Positions 43,141 to 53,258 of a stretch of DNA of 64,000 nt are shown piece after piece. Origin of the DNA: Corynebacterium yudongzhengii (GTDB lineage: Bacteria; Actinomycetota; Actinomycetes; Mycobacteriales; Mycobacteriaceae); NCBI RefSeq assembly GCF_003065405.1, contig NZ_CP026947.1, positions 1,364,001 through 1,428,000 on the forward strand, in the 5' to 3' direction. A program made the translations under genes and the position numbers. Below the pieces are notes generated by a model. The model worked only from the letters and a program-made list of their open reading frames with translations, was not told the origin of the DNA and ran no database searches. Position 1 is the first letter of the stretch, and every line of letters starts with the position of its first letter.

Positions 43141-44993
43141 CAGATGTTCCGCACCGGATGCGCGGTCGCCAGCGCATTTTGCATCTTCTTTAAGATCTGG
43201 AAGGAGTCCCTCAAGTTGTGTCTATTCAGCGCGTTCAGCTGCTCGGGGTCGATGTGATAGTTAGCCTCTTTGCCCAGCTTGAGCTGCTGCGACTGGTGTT
43301 TGAGGGTGAGGTTGCTGAGGTAGTCGAAGACGTCGATGAGGTTATCCGCGGCCTGCTGGGTCAGCGACAGCCCAGCAGCCTGCCGGAAGCGGTCTCGCGT
43401 GCCGACGACCGTCAGACCCGCCTTGATCGCATAGAGCCGAGCCATCTGCACCAGGCCGGCCGTGCCACCCTTCTTCACGTCGAGGGTCTTGGCATACTCG
43501 CCGCCGCGCTCGACGACGAAGCCGCGGAAGAATCCCAGCGGCGGATCGCGACGCGCCGCCAGCGCCGCCAAGTGCGCGTGCAGACGCTGCGAACCCTGCG
43601 CCCTCGCGACCGCCTCGGCGTGGACCTCCTCAGCCATCTCGAGGTTGCCGGCCACCCCACGCATGTCGAAGTAGATCTGGGTGTTCAGCAGCGCATCCGG
43701 CTCCGGGGCGGTGATCCAGCGCCAGAAGGTGTCGAGCCAGGCGCTTTTCGTCATGCGCCACTGCGGGTTCATCGCCATCATCTCGCCCGGACACAGCGCC
43801 TGGCCGGCATCGGCGAGGCCTTGGCAGACGAACGTCGCGAGGCGCTCGATGTAGTCGCCGTGGGCTTCTTCGTCGTAGTCGTCGGCCAGGATCAGGGCGT
43901 TGTCCTGATCCGAGGCCGGCCCCATCTCAACGCGGCCCTGCGAACCGACGACCACGAAGCAATAGTCGACCGGCGAAGGGCCATTATCCTCTTCGAAGAG
44001 CTCGATGAGGCGGCGCACGAGAGCGTCCGCCACGGTGGTGAGCACCTTCGAGGTTTCGTTGAAGCTCGCCCCGCGGTCGATGAGCCTGGCGACGGCATCC
44101 CCGGCCCGGTGATAGGTATCTTTCAGCTCTGCCCTGCTGCGACGCGAGAGCTCCGCGGTGAGAAAGACCGGGTTGACCTGCAAAAGTCGCGATATGTCGC
44201 CCGAGGTCACTACCCCGAGGATGTCTGCGTGGTCGCAGACGGGCAGGTGGTGGATGTTGTGCTCAGCCATCACGAGCATCGCCTCGAAAGCCAACGCGTC
44301 GGGGGTGAGCGTGAGCGGATCGGCCGTCATGACGGCGGTCACCGGATGGGAGGAATCACGCTCGGCGGCGACGACGCGCACGCGCAGATCCTTATCGGTG
44401 AGGATGCCGCTCAGGCGTTTATTGTCCGTGACGAGTATTGAAGAGACGTTTTTCTCCACCATCGTGCGGGCGGCCTCGGTGATAGTCGCCGTCGACTCGA
44501 TGAGTACCGGGGTTTGCTCGCTGATCATCGTGCTCACCGGGGTGGACAGCACATCCTGGGCCGGGTCGTCGCGCCACTCGCGGGCGGCGTGGGCGATACG
44601 GCGCGACAGCGTGGAGAAGTAACGCTCGAGGTCGGGATTCGCCTCGGCGAGCTGAGTGAAATGATCGCGCGGCAAAACGAGCAGGAGCGTGTCTTCGACC
44701 GCGATCATGCTGTAGCGGCACTCCGGCTCGCCGACGAGCGTGGAATACCCGAAGTTCCGGCCCGGCTCGCGCCGATCGAGCAGGACCTCTTCCTCACCGA
44801 GCACGTCCACGGCGCCGCTGCGGATGATGTAAAGGTAATCGTTGACCTCACCGCGGGTGATGATGGTCTCGCCCCGGGGCACGTAGGTCATCTCCATCGC
44901 CTGCGGCAGCTCTGCCAATGTCACCTCGGGCAGCCGGCGGAAAGGCTCGTGGGCAGCAAGGAAGTCGCGGATCTCCTCCAGTTCGACGCTCAT
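43140..44993 (-). CDS. cNMP-binding / CBS / DUF294 nucleotidyltransferase-like protein
   Basis: A 617-residue signalling protein. Order: cyclic-nucleotide-binding domain (about 10-130, with IIRSGAVDVLGEEE and a degenerate phosphate loop), two CBS motifs (about 155-275, LSGILTDKDLRV and DILGVVTSGDI), a DUF294 nucleotidyltransferase domain (about 290-430; GSQGRVEMGPASDQDNAL has the GlnD-like Gly and Asp residues), and the DUF294 C-terminal helical domain (about 450-600). It is thought to sense nucleotides and modify an unknown partner. Coupled to the DEDDh exonuclease. Confidence 0.88.
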   Translation of the reverse strand: MSVELEEIRDFLAAHEPFRRLPEVTLAELPQAMEMTYVPRGETIITRGEVNDYLYIIRSGAVDVLGEEEVLLDRREPGRNFGYSTLVGEPECRYSMIAVEDTLLLVLPRDHFTQLAEANPDLERYFSTLSRRIAHAAREWRDDPAQDVLSTPVSTMISEQTPVLIESTATITEAARTMVEKNVSSILVTDNKRLSGILTDKDLRVRVVAAERDSSHPVTAVMTADPLTLTPDALAFEAMLVMAEHNIHHLPVCDHADILGVVTSGDISRLLQVNPVFLTAELSRRSRAELKDTYHRAGDAVARLIDRGASFNETSKVLTTVADALVRRLIELFEEDNGPSPVDYCFVVVGSQGRVEMGPASDQDNALILADDYDEEAHGDYIERLATFVCQGLADAGQALCPGEMMAMNPQWRMTKSAWLDTFWRWITAPEPDALLNTQIYFDMRGVAGNLEMAEEVHAEAVARAQGSQRLHAHLAALAARRDPPLGFFRGFVVERGGEYAKTLDVKKGGTAGLVQMARLYAIKAGLTVVGTRDRFRQAAGLSLTQQAADNLIDVFDYLSNLTLKHQSQQLKLGKEANYHIDPEQLNALNRHNLRDSFQILKKMQNALATAHPVRNI

Positions 44994-45070
44994 GTCTACA
45001 CACTAAAGGTTTCGCGCACCGAATGTGAGGGTTTTCACGGTTGTGTGGGTGGGGTTGCGGGTCTGGGTGC

Positions 45071-45155
45071 TCACGAAGTCGAAATCACCCTTATCGAAAG
45101 GAGTACTCCTTTCGACCGCGCGGGACTCCTTTAGGTGCAACTCCTTTCGTGAAGC
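45071..45155. repeat. palindromic intergenic repeat family A, copy 4
   Basis: CACGAAGTCGAAATCACCCT... GGAGTACTCCTTTCGACCGCG ... ACTCCTTTCGTGAAG. The outer arm here is CACGAA/TTCGTG, a variant of the usual CTGGTCGAAA. Confidence 0.7.
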
Positions 45156-45340
45156 GGTATCACAACACGCGGACCGGGCGGGACAGGTGCGCAACACTCG
45201 CCGGCCGGCCACCCCACTGGACTCATGCGCACCAGTGGTTGCTCGCACACCACGGCGGCACCTGTCGGAGTGCCTTACGTCACCGCCGACCGCGCAGAAC
45301 CGACCGTCCGGCCCACCTCACCCCGCCGATCGCATGGTGC

Positions 45341-45430
45341 GTTAGCGCTGGTCGAAATCACCCTTACCGAAAGGAGACCTCCCTTCGACCGCGTGGGACT
45401 CCTTTAGGGGCAACTCCTTTCGTGAAGCGC
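45341..45430. repeat. palindromic intergenic repeat family A, copy 5
   Basis: GCGTTAGCGCTGGTCGAAAT at the left; GACTCCTTTAGGGGCAACTC then CTTTCGTGAAGCG at the right, nearly identical to copy 4 in its right half. The space between copies 4 and 5 holds no gene. Confidence 0.7.
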
Positions 45431-45497
45431 ACCCGCAACATGGCTCCAAGTCAGAAACAGCACGGATCCGCGAAACCCCCGAACCCCCGATAACCCC

Positions 45498-47162
45498 CTA
45501 CTGATACGACACGAACCAGGGCCGCGGGTCGACCCAGTTGTAGGTCTGTTCGGGCGTGAAGGTCGGGGTGTCTTCGTCGATGAAGTTCTTCCACGCCATG
45601 AACCACTCGCCGTCGAGGCCTTCCTGCAGGACGTTCCAGGTCTCGAACTTGAGGTCCGGGGTGCCGTGGCCGTCGGCGTGCAGGACGAAGGCCAGCTCGG
45701 GGTGCGAGGTGTCGATCTGGTCGCGGTCGCGGATCATCTGCGACTGGAACTGGTGCAGGACCAGCGCCTTCTGCGGCAGGTCGTTCTCGCGGGTCAGCTC
45801 GGCGAGCCAGTCGGCGACCTCGTTGACCTCCGCGGCTTCGACGTGGCCGATGCGCTGCATCGGCAGCTCGTCGGGGCCGATCTTCCACTCCGGGTCCAGC
45901 GCGAGGCCGACGTTCGGGCGCTTGAGCAGCTCTTCGAACATCTGCGCCTGCTCCAAGAAGCTGGCCCGACCGGGCTGCAGATCGAGCACGGCGTAGCCGC
46001 CGGCGTCGGTGATCGCGTCAACGTAGCCGATGTAGTCCTCTACGGGGAAGGTGTTGGAGTACTTGCCGTCGGCACCCGGCTGGGAAGACGCCACCGTGAC
46101 AATGATCTCGAAGGCTGGGATGACCGGCTGTTCCTCGAGCGGCTGGTAGTTCTCAATGTGGCTCTCGACCCGCTCGACGGCCTCAGCCGGCGGCTGCTCA
46201 CCCATCACACCGAGCGCATCGCCCGAGGGGTGCCCGTAGAGCGCGATCATGCGCCGACCCGGGAAAACGAGTCCGCCGCCACCGGGCAGCTCGCCGTTAT
46301 CGGCCATATCGACGGCAGCCTCGTAACGCTCGGAGTCGCCGAACTGCTGGCCCAAGGCGATGGTGTCGCCGCTCGAAGCGATCTCCATCGACTCCGAGGT
46401 AATGCGCGGATCCGGGTACTCCAGGAGGTGGACCTCTCCCCCGGCGGCCTTCGCGGTGGCAACAGACGCCGGCGAGGACTGCTCCGTAACAAAGATCGGC
46501 GGCAGCGCGACCGGGTGATCCTCACTGGGCTCCATACCAGCAATCTCAGTGGTGGTCTGAGCACGCGGGTCCGGATCCTCGTTGTCCTCGTTCTGCGGGG
46601 CGGTCTCCAGATCCACCGTCGTGCCCTGATCCACGGGCTCTTCCGCACCGGCGTCGGCGCCATCCTCGCCGACCTGCTCGGCAGTCTCGTCCTGCGCCGG
46701 ATCGACGGACTCTTCGGCAGCGACCTCTTCGATCTCGAAGGAGGCATCCTCGCCACCCAAAGAGGGAACGTCACCGACGGTGACCACGGTGGAGGCCCCC
46801 AGGCGGTCGGCCTCACCGGTGATAGCGTCCGTGTTCTCGCCGGTGGCAAGTAGCATCGGCGCATGGCGGTCGATGGCTTCCTGCGCGCCGGTGCGCTGCG
46901 CCTCGTAGTCCTCACTGGTGACGACGAGCGCATCCGCCTCCTCAAAGAAGCGCTGGGATACCTCGAGTCCGGTGCCGTCGGCGTCGGCAAGCGCCTCGGG
47001 GCCTTCCGTGGCGAGCATGTCGCGACCGTCGTCGGCGGTCTGCGCCTGATCGCCGCCGTTGTTCTCCCCTCCGTTGCCGTTGTCGGCGCAGGCAGCCAGG
47101 GTAAACACCAGGCTCGCGGTAGCAACCGACGCCGTCAGCTTCCGGCGCAATGACTTCTTCAC
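45498..47162 (-). CDS. lipoprotein with CWB2-like region and C-terminal barrel-like domain
   Basis: A 554-residue secreted lipoprotein: signal peptide with lipobox LAAC (Cys about 24), then a Gly/Asn/Asp-rich linker. Residues ~50-330 contain cell-wall-binding-repeat-2-like units (ALVVTSEDYEAQRTGAQEA ... APMLLATGEN ... ASTVVTVGDVP). Residues ~340-554 form a different, conserved-looking domain (AFEIIVTVASSQPG, AVLDLQPGRASF, ALDPEWKIG, LVLHQFQSQMIRDR), possibly a TIM-barrel. GTG start with GAGGAGAT upstream. Its middle is paralogous to the lipoprotein at 49964. Function unknown. Confidence 0.72.
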   Translation of the reverse strand: MKKSLRRKLTASVATASLVFTLAACADNGNGGENNGGDQAQTADDGRDMLATEGPEALADADGTGLEVSQRFFEEADALVVTSEDYEAQRTGAQEAIDRHAPMLLATGENTDAITGEADRLGASTVVTVGDVPSLGGEDASFEIEEVAAEESVDPAQDETAEQVGEDGADAGAEEPVDQGTTVDLETAPQNEDNEDPDPRAQTTTEIAGMEPSEDHPVALPPIFVTEQSSPASVATAKAAGGEVHLLEYPDPRITSESMEIASSGDTIALGQQFGDSERYEAAVDMADNGELPGGGGLVFPGRRMIALYGHPSGDALGVMGEQPPAEAVERVESHIENYQPLEEQPVIPAFEIIVTVASSQPGADGKYSNTFPVEDYIGYVDAITDAGGYAVLDLQPGRASFLEQAQMFEELLKRPNVGLALDPEWKIGPDELPMQRIGHVEAAEVNEVADWLAELTRENDLPQKALVLHQFQSQMIRDRDQIDTSHPELAFVLHADGHGTPDLKFETWNVLQEGLDGEWFMAWKNFIDEDTPTFTPEQTYNWVDPRPWFVSYQ

Positions 47163-47245
47163 AGATCTATCTCCTCATGTTCGGGTGCCAGAAACATTAG
47201 CGTAGGCCGATAGTTCGCTGGGGGCGCAACGCCCACCGCCCCGGG

Positions 47246-48265
47246 TTAACCCTTCAGGGCGGCGGCGATGCGGTCGCCGACGGCGGTGGTGGAAATCGCG
47301 TCGTCGCCACGCGTAGCGACGTCACGCGCCACCGCCTCCTCAATCCGCACTGCGTTGTCTTCGTCGCCGAGGTGGCGCAGCAGCAACGCGGCCGACAGGA
47401 TCGCCGCGGTCGGATCGGCAACGCCCTGGCCGGCGATGTCCGGCGCGGAGCCGTGGACGGGCTCGAACATCGAGGGGTTCGTGCCGGTGGCATCGATGTT
47501 GCCGGAGGCGGCCAGGCCGATGCCGCCGGTCACCGCGCCGGCGAGGTCGGTGAGGATGTCGCCGAAGAGGTTGTCGGTGACGATGACGTCATAACGCCCC
47601 GGATCGGTGACCATGTAGATGGTTGCGGCGTCGATGTGGTTGTAGTCGACCTCCACGTCCGGGTAGTCCGCGGAGACCTCGTCGACGGTGCGCTGCCACA
47701 GGCTGCCGGCGTTGACCAAGACGTTCGTCTTGTGCACCAGCGTGAGCTTGCGGCGGCGCGACTGGGCGCGCTCGAAAGCGTCGCGCACGACGCGCTCGAC
47801 GCCGTAGCGGGTGTTCTGGGAGACCTCGCTGGCCACCTCGTGCGGGGTGCCCACGCGCAGGCCGCCGCCGTTGCCGGCGTAGAGCCCCTCGGTGCCCTCG
47901 CGGACGACGACGAAGTCGATCTCGCCCGGGTTCGCCAACGGGGAGGTCGCCGTCGGGTAGAGCTTGGCCGGGCGCAGGTTGACGTGGTGATCGAGGTCGA
48001 AACGCAGGCGCAGCAGCAGCTCGCGCTCGAGGATGCCGGGCGGGACCTTTCCCGGCATGCCCACCGCGCCGAGCAGGATCGCGTCGTGGGTGCGAAGCTC
48101 GGCGAGGTCCTCGTCGGTCAGGGTGTCGCCGGTGGCGAGGTAACGCTCCGCGCCGAGGTTAAACTCGGTGGTCTCGATATCGTCGCGCACGGCGTAAAGC
48201 ACCTTGAGGGCCTCGGCGGTGACCTCGGGGCCGATGCCGTCACCAGGGATGACTGCGAGTTTCAT
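47246..48265 (-). CDS. leuB: 3-isopropylmalate dehydrogenase
   Basis: A 339-residue NAD-dependent oxidative decarboxylase of leucine synthesis. Marks: [15 protein letters not shown] (6-20), the Arg-rich substrate region [26 protein letters not shown], the Lys in [10 protein letters not shown], Mg-binding [14 protein letters not shown] (about 228-241) and the NAD site [14 protein letters not shown]. It follows serA by 26 bp on the same strand, forming a serA-leuB unit; in C. glutamicum leuB is an LtbR target. Confidence 0.96.
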   Translation of the reverse strand: MKLAVIPGDGIGPEVTAEALKVLYAVRDDIETTEFNLGAERYLATGDTLTDEDLAELRTHDAILLGAVGMPGKVPPGILERELLLRLRFDLDHHVNLRPAKLYPTATSPLANPGEIDFVVVREGTEGLYAGNGGGLRVGTPHEVASEVSQNTRYGVERVVRDAFERAQSRRRKLTLVHKTNVLVNAGSLWQRTVDEVSADYPDVEVDYNHIDAATIYMVTDPGRYDVIVTDNLFGDILTDLAGAVTGGIGLAASGNIDATGTNPSMFEPVHGSAPDIAGQGVADPTAAILSAALLLRHLGDEDNAVRIEEAVARDVATRGDDAISTTAVGDRIAAALKG

Positions 48266-48291
48266 GGCTTGAAGATTCCTTTCTCCGCCTC

Positions 48292-49875
48292 TTAGTCCAG
48301 GTTGAGCTGGAAAGCGGTGGCGTTGAGCTCGGAGGCGATGTCGTCGACAAGCTTAGCCTCCAGTTCGTGTTCGACGCGCAGGATCAGCACCGCACCCTTG
48401 CCGTCGGTGGTCTGCGACAGGGCGGCGGCGTCGATGTTGACGCCGGCGGCGCCGATCTTGGAACCGGCCGTGCCCAGCGCGCCCGGGACGTCGTTGTACT
48501 GCAGAAACAGGTTCTGGCCGTGGGCGCGCAGGTCGAGGCCGCGGCCGTTGATGCGCACGATCTTCTCGACGCGCTCCAGGCCCGTCAGCGCACCCACGAC
48601 AGCCACGGAGGTGCCGTCCCCGGCGGAGACGCGCACCTCGAGCACGCTGCGGTGGGTCTGCGACTCGGTCTCGGTGTTCACGGAGTACTCGAGGCCGCGC
48701 TGCTCGGCGATCTGCGGGGCGTTGACGAAGGTCACGGAATCCTCCGTGATGCCGGAGAAGAGGCCGCGCACGGCGGACAGGCCCAGCGCCTCGACGTCCT
48801 CGTGGGAGAGCTCGCCGCGGGCGGTGACCTCGAGGGCGACGGGGGCGCCGTCGAGAAGCGCGCCGGAGATGAGGCCGAGCTTGCGGGCCAGATCGAGCCA
48901 GACGGCGACTTCCTCGCCGACGCGGCCGCCGGAGACGTTCACGGCGTCGGCGACGAACTCGCCGTTGAGGGCCTTGAGAACGGAGGCGGCGACGTCGGTA
49001 CCCGCGCGGTCCTGGGCCTCGACGGTGGAGGCACCCAGGTGCGGGGCGACGACGACCTCGTCGAGCTCGAAGAGCGGCGAGTCGGTGCACGGCTCCGTCT
49101 CGTAGACGTCGAAGCCGGCGCCGCGGATGTGCCCGGAGCGAATGGCCTCGGCCAGCGCCTGCTCGTCAACCAGGCCGCCGCGGGCGGCGTTGACGATGAT
49201 CTGGCCCTTCTTCGCCTTGGCCAGAAGCTCGGCGGAGAACATGCCCGCGGTCTCCTTGGTCTTCGGCAGGTGGATGGTCACGAAATCGGCGCGGGCCATC
49301 AGTTCCTCGAGCTCGACGAGCTCGACGCCCATCTGGGCGGCGCGGGCCGGGTTGGCATACGGGTCATGGGCGATGACGGTGGTCTCAAAAGCCTGCAGAC
49401 GCTGGGCGAACAGCTGGCCGATGTGGCCGAAGCCGACGATGCCGACGGTCTTGCCGAAGACCTCCACACCCTTGAAGGAGGAGCGCTTCCACTCGCCACC
49501 GCGCACGCTCTTATCGGCGGCGGGCAGCTGGCGGGCGGTGGCCAGAAGCAGGGCGATGGCCTGCTCGCAGGCGGAGTGGATGTTCGAGGTCGGGGCGTTG
49601 ACGACCATGACGCCGTTGTCGGTGGCGGCGTCGATGTCGACGTTATCCAGACCCACGCCCGCGCGGCCGATGATCTTCAAGTTCGGGGCGGCCTGGATGA
49701 CCTCAGCGTCCACGGTGGTGGCCGAGCGCACGAGGAGCGCGTCTGCCTCCGGGACCGCGGCGAGGAGTTCTGCCCGGTTGGGCCCATCGACCCAGCGGAC
49801 TTCGACGGCGTCGCCGAGGGCCTCGACGGTGGCCTGGGAGAGCTTGTCGGCAATCAGTACGACGGGCTTAGACAC
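48292..49875 (-). CDS. serA: D-3-phosphoglycerate dehydrogenase
   Basis: A 527-residue first enzyme of serine synthesis, long (type I) form. N-terminal [23 protein letters not shown] motif [16 protein letters not shown] (about 146-161); catalytic [12 protein letters not shown] with the His; an ASB intervening domain (about 315-450); and a C-terminal ACT domain (about 455-527) for serine feedback. I place the start at GTG 49875 because AAGGAG lies just before it; the ATG at 49917 would bury that ribosome site in the coding region. Confidence 0.95.
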   Translation of the reverse strand: MSKPVVLIADKLSQATVEALGDAVEVRWVDGPNRAELLAAVPEADALLVRSATTVDAEVIQAAPNLKIIGRAGVGLDNVDIDAATDNGVMVVNAPTSNIHSACEQAIALLLATARQLPAADKSVRGGEWKRSSFKGVEVFGKTVGIVGFGHIGQLFAQRLQAFETTVIAHDPYANPARAAQMGVELVELEELMARADFVTIHLPKTKETAGMFSAELLAKAKKGQIIVNAARGGLVDEQALAEAIRSGHIRGAGFDVYETEPCTDSPLFELDEVVVAPHLGASTVEAQDRAGTDVAASVLKALNGEFVADAVNVSGGRVGEEVAVWLDLARKLGLISGALLDGAPVALEVTARGELSHEDVEALGLSAVRGLFSGITEDSVTFVNAPQIAEQRGLEYSVNTETESQTHRSVLEVRVSAGDGTSVAVVGALTGLERVEKIVRINGRGLDLRAHGQNLFLQYNDVPGALGTAGSKIGAAGVNIDAAALSQTTDGKGAVLILRVEHELEAKLVDDIASELNATAFQLNLD

Positions 49876-49963
49876 GGAGAATCCGGCTCCTTCATGCAGG
49901 GGGTGAGTTTCTGACAATCATCCAACCACAATCGGACAGTCCATCCGGAGAAATGGGGGCAAT

Positions 49964-50884
49964 TTACCCCTCTTCGGCTACCCCCTTGGCTCGGTCAGCC
50001 TCCGCGATGGCGGCCGCAAGAGTCCGGTTTGTGCCGAACTGCTCCCCCAACGCCAGAAGTGCATCGCTGTGCAGACCGGCCATCGCGACATACGCGGTCT
50101 CCGATTCCCGCGGATCCGGCTGATCCAGATAGCGCACATCAGCGCCATAGGCCTGGGCGTTGGCCACCGAGGCGATCGGCGTCTGCGCGCTCGCCACGGT
50201 CACGGGCGCATTCTGGCCGTCGCGCCGCGTGGCGACGGGCAGCGCCGGCAGATCCCCCGCCGGTACGTTTTCGGTCGGCGCCCACGCGGGTTCGAGGAGG
50301 ACGGGTTCGGTGCCGTCGAGACGCGTGACCGCCTCCACCGCATGCTCCGGCTCTGAAACGACGAGCTCGCTGAAGCTATGCGCCGTCAGCTCGCCGAGCG
50401 CCTCGCGGCCACCCGGGTCCTGGAAAACGGTGTAGGTGCCGCTGGATTCGGCGAGCGGCACGTCTCCCACCAGAAGCACGCGCAGCGCGCCCAGCCGGTT
50501 GATCTCGGCGTTGATCTCGGTGTGGATCTCGTCATTGTAAGTGATCATGGGCACGTGCGCGAACACCGCCAGCGAGGCCGCCCGCAGCTGCGCCTCGAGG
50601 CTATCTTCGGCGATGATCATGCCGTCGGAACGATCGAAGAGAAGCTTAGAGGTCTCCAGGCCGTATTCCTCGGTGACGACCAACGGGTGGTCGTCAAAAC
50701 GCGGGTCCACATACCGGGAATGGTTGCGCGCCAACGCCTCGTCCAGCGGCACCGGGGTGGCCTCCTGGTCGATGACCGGGGTAAACGTCGGCTGTTCGGT
50801 ATCGGCGATCCGCGGCACGCACGAGCTGGCGCCCAACGTGCCGACGAGCACCGCCGCCCACCCCACGCGCCTAAGCGAAGGCAT
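49964..50884 (-). CDS. CWB2-like lipoprotein, short paralogue
   Basis: A 306-residue lipoprotein: signal peptide with lipobox GASSC (Cys about 22), then cell-wall-binding-repeat-2-like units (GMIIAEDSLEAQLRAASLAV, HVPMITYNDE, ALRVLLVGDVPLAESSG). The C-terminal half, including DVRYLDQPDPRESE and ALGEQFGTNRTLAAAI, aligns with the middle of the larger lipoprotein at 45498, but it lacks that protein's last ~220 residues. ATG 50884 lies inside the 3' end of the DUF262 gene (14-bp overlap), so the two are coupled. Function unknown. Confidence 0.72.
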   Translation of the reverse strand: MPSLRRVGWAAVLVGTLGASSCVPRIADTEQPTFTPVIDQEATPVPLDEALARNHSRYVDPRFDDHPLVVTEEYGLETSKLLFDRSDGMIIAEDSLEAQLRAASLAVFAHVPMITYNDEIHTEINAEINRLGALRVLLVGDVPLAESSGTYTVFQDPGGREALGELTAHSFSELVVSEPEHAVEAVTRLDGTEPVLLEPAWAPTENVPAGDLPALPVATRRDGQNAPVTVASAQTPIASVANAQAYGADVRYLDQPDPRESETAYVAMAGLHSDALLALGEQFGTNRTLAAAIAEADRAKGVAEEG

Positions 50885-52658
50885 TCGGCCCTTCGGAGCC
50901 TCCCTGAATGTCACTGTCATCGACATCGAGCTTAACCGCGCGATCCAGCGCGTATTCCACCATGCCCACGAACCGGCGTCGCCTATCGACGAAGAACTCC
51001 CGCGCATCACCCGCGTGCAGAAGCTGCGGGTCCAGCTCGTGGCTGGCCAGCACCTCGTCGAACTCATCATCGTCCATCACGGCTTTCGACTGGAGCCGCG
51101 GCAGGTAGCGCACGGGATCATAGCCGCTGAGCACGACCTCGGTACGCCGCCCCATCGGCGTGTGGTTGAGCACGCAGCGCGCGTACACCGCGTCGATGCC
51201 CTGGTTCTCGCCCCAGGTCAGCGGGAAGATCGGCTCGAAACCGGGCCGCAGCTCGGCGTAGTTGTCCGCAGTGAAAGTCTTGCCAGTGCGCCAGTCGCGC
51301 GCGCCGCGGGCCATGAGCAGTGCCTGCAGGCCGCGCCAGACCGCGCTGGAGGAATCGACGGACAAAAGGCGAGACTCAGTGAACTGCGCGTCGGTGACGG
51401 TCTTCGGCTCGTCGGCGGTGTCGTCTTTCACCCAGCCGACGACCTGCTCCACATCGCGCGCCGAACGGATATCGACGGCCGCACGCCCATACAACTCACC
51501 GAGCACGCCGCACCAGAACCAGCGGCTCAGACGATCGCGGGCGGTGGTATCTTCTGCGAAGTCGATGTCGGGCACAAGGGCAAGTATCGCGGCGAGCGCC
51601 GGGATCTGCTCCTGATAGGGCACCTGCGCATCGGTGAAGATGGCGCGGTCTTCGAGGAACTGAGCGGCGGCGAGGAAGCCGTGGGTGATGTCATCGGCAT
51701 GCGAGCGCCAATCCTCCAGAGTGAGGGTGAGGATGTCCTCGCGCTGGCCGCCGGCGCGGCCGCGGCGACTCGTCACGACGAGCGCCATCGCCGTCAAAAA
51801 CTCCGTGCGCCCGATCGAATCGAGCACCGGGTGCTCGCGCAGCTGGGCGAGTTGCTCATCGGCGTCGGTGACGAAAGAGAACTCCGCATCCTCGGTGGCA
51901 AACACCGCGGTGAGCAGCTCGAAGACATCCATCTGCAGGCCCACCGAGTTGGCCTGAGCGAAGATCGATCCCACGCCCGCGCTCGCCGTCTCGCGGCTGA
52001 GGCGGATCATGGGCACGTCATAGGCGGCCAGCGGCGCGACGACCCGGTGGTGGAAATCCTTCACCGCCCGTCGAAGGGGCTCATCGGCATCGGCGACAAT
52101 GTCGAAGAGGAAATCCGAGCCCTCCGGTCCCAGCAGCGTATCGACGGGCACGCATCCCTGGCTCACCGCCGCCGGCAAATCAGTCAGCGGCGTCTCGAGG
52201 TCAGGGGCGAAATGCGACGTGGCGTAGCCGTTTTCGTCCACGGTGAAGACCGCGTCCTCCGGCAAGACGTCCCCGGCCACCGCTCGGGTGATGCCGACGA
52301 AGAAACGCCGGGTGATGTTCTTACCCCGAAAATCGACGGCTTCGACGTAGCCATCGCCCTGGAAACTGTGATAAAGGCTGGTAAGGCGCTGTTGGCCGTC
52401 GAGAAGCAACAGGCCGGGACGCTGCTCCCCCGCCGGCGCGCCGGTGATCGGGCGCGGGCGGAAGCGCATCGGCTCATTACGCGTATCGAGCGCGAGCAGC
52501 GCACCGATCGGGTACCCACGCAGCACCGTGACGATGACCGAGTGGATGCGGTCAACATCCCACGAGTAATTGCGCTGGAAATCAGGGAGCTGCAGCTCCC
52601 CGCGGTTGATGCGGGCGAACAGATCGTCGAGTGCGTAGCTGGGCGTGGTGAAAGCCAT
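50871..52658 (-). CDS. DUF262 (GmrSD N-terminal-like) protein
   Basis: A 595-residue protein with an N-terminal DUF262 domain, the ParB/sulfiredoxin-like NTPase fold found in GmrSD type IV restriction enzymes: GELQLPDFQRNYSWD (about 20-34), GYPIGALLAL and LLLDGQQRLTSLYHSF (about 84-99, with the key DGQQR). The rest is helical and conserved-looking but shows no HNH/DUF1524 nuclease motif that I can find. Candidate defence or nucleic-acid-modification protein; the coupled lipoprotein makes that context unusual. Confidence 0.8.
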   Translation of the reverse strand: MAFTTPSYALDDLFARINRGELQLPDFQRNYSWDVDRIHSVIVTVLRGYPIGALLALDTRNEPMRFRPRPITGAPAGEQRPGLLLLDGQQRLTSLYHSFQGDGYVEAVDFRGKNITRRFFVGITRAVAGDVLPEDAVFTVDENGYATSHFAPDLETPLTDLPAAVSQGCVPVDTLLGPEGSDFLFDIVADADEPLRRAVKDFHHRVVAPLAAYDVPMIRLSRETASAGVGSIFAQANSVGLQMDVFELLTAVFATEDAEFSFVTDADEQLAQLREHPVLDSIGRTEFLTAMALVVTSRRGRAGGQREDILTLTLEDWRSHADDITHGFLAAAQFLEDRAIFTDAQVPYQEQIPALAAILALVPDIDFAEDTTARDRLSRWFWCGVLGELYGRAAVDIRSARDVEQVVGWVKDDTADEPKTVTDAQFTESRLLSVDSSSAVWRGLQALLMARGARDWRTGKTFTADNYAELRPGFEPIFPLTWGENQGIDAVYARCVLNHTPMGRRTEVVLSGYDPVRYLPRLQSKAVMDDDEFDEVLASHELDPQLLHAGDAREFFVDRRRRFVGMVEYALDRAVKLDVDDSDIQGGSEGPNAFA

Positions 52659-52668
52659 GCGCCCGATT

Positions 52669-52926
52669 CTAATGGAGGCTTTGGGGAGTGCAGCTTGAGT
52701 TTCGGGTTCTTTGCTCGCAGAACGACTTCACGGTGCACTCTCTGCGAACCTGAGGCGCAGCATCTGCACTTGCAGGGGTTATGACGTGCCCCAAGGCAGC
52801 AATTCGATTGTCCTTAACGCGAGTAGTACTGGTCGCCTGCAGCGACGGCCGATCATCCGCCACAGCGTGAGGCACCCCAGTTACAACGCTCGCAACAGTC
52901 GCGACAGTCAGCAGAACCCCCCACAT
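52669..52926 (-). CDS. possible small secreted protein, 85 residues
   Basis: An ATG frame whose N-terminus (MWGVLLTVATVASVVTG then VPHAVA) looks like a signal peptide with an AVA cleavage site, followed by a short charged region with two Cys. GGGA lies before the start. Homology not recognised; it may be a remnant, as the surrounding region is decayed. Confidence 0.35.
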   Translation of the reverse strand: MWGVLLTVATVASVVTGVPHAVADDRPSLQATSTTRVKDNRIAALGHVITPASADAAPQVRRECTVKSFCEQRTRNSSCTPQSLH

Positions 52927-53258
52927 TTCTTCCCGACCCTCATGTCCCCAATCCTCTTCCTTGCCGAGAAATAGACACTATTTTCACTCAACTAACATTT
53001 TCGCAGATTGCACTGCGACTACGATAGGTAAAGAAGTGTCTAGCGGCTTTTCCCTCATTGTCCTCATTGGCCGCGCATCCCACTGCCGCCACAGCCCAGA
53101 CCACCTCATCAGGCTCATCCTTACATGACGGTGTCTCCCCACCGGAGACGAATGAGGCACAACCCATACCGGATACGCTCGGAGAACCTGCAGTCAACAT
53201 CGAAGGCCCTTTCGCCGAGTGGGGTATCCCCACCCCCATTACCGCCCGCAACAAGAAA

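Noticed and set aside
50541..52784. 747-codon plus-strand ORF opposite the DUF262 gene
   Set aside because: Shadow frame; the opposite strand carries the conserved DGQQR and PDFQRNYSWD motifs.
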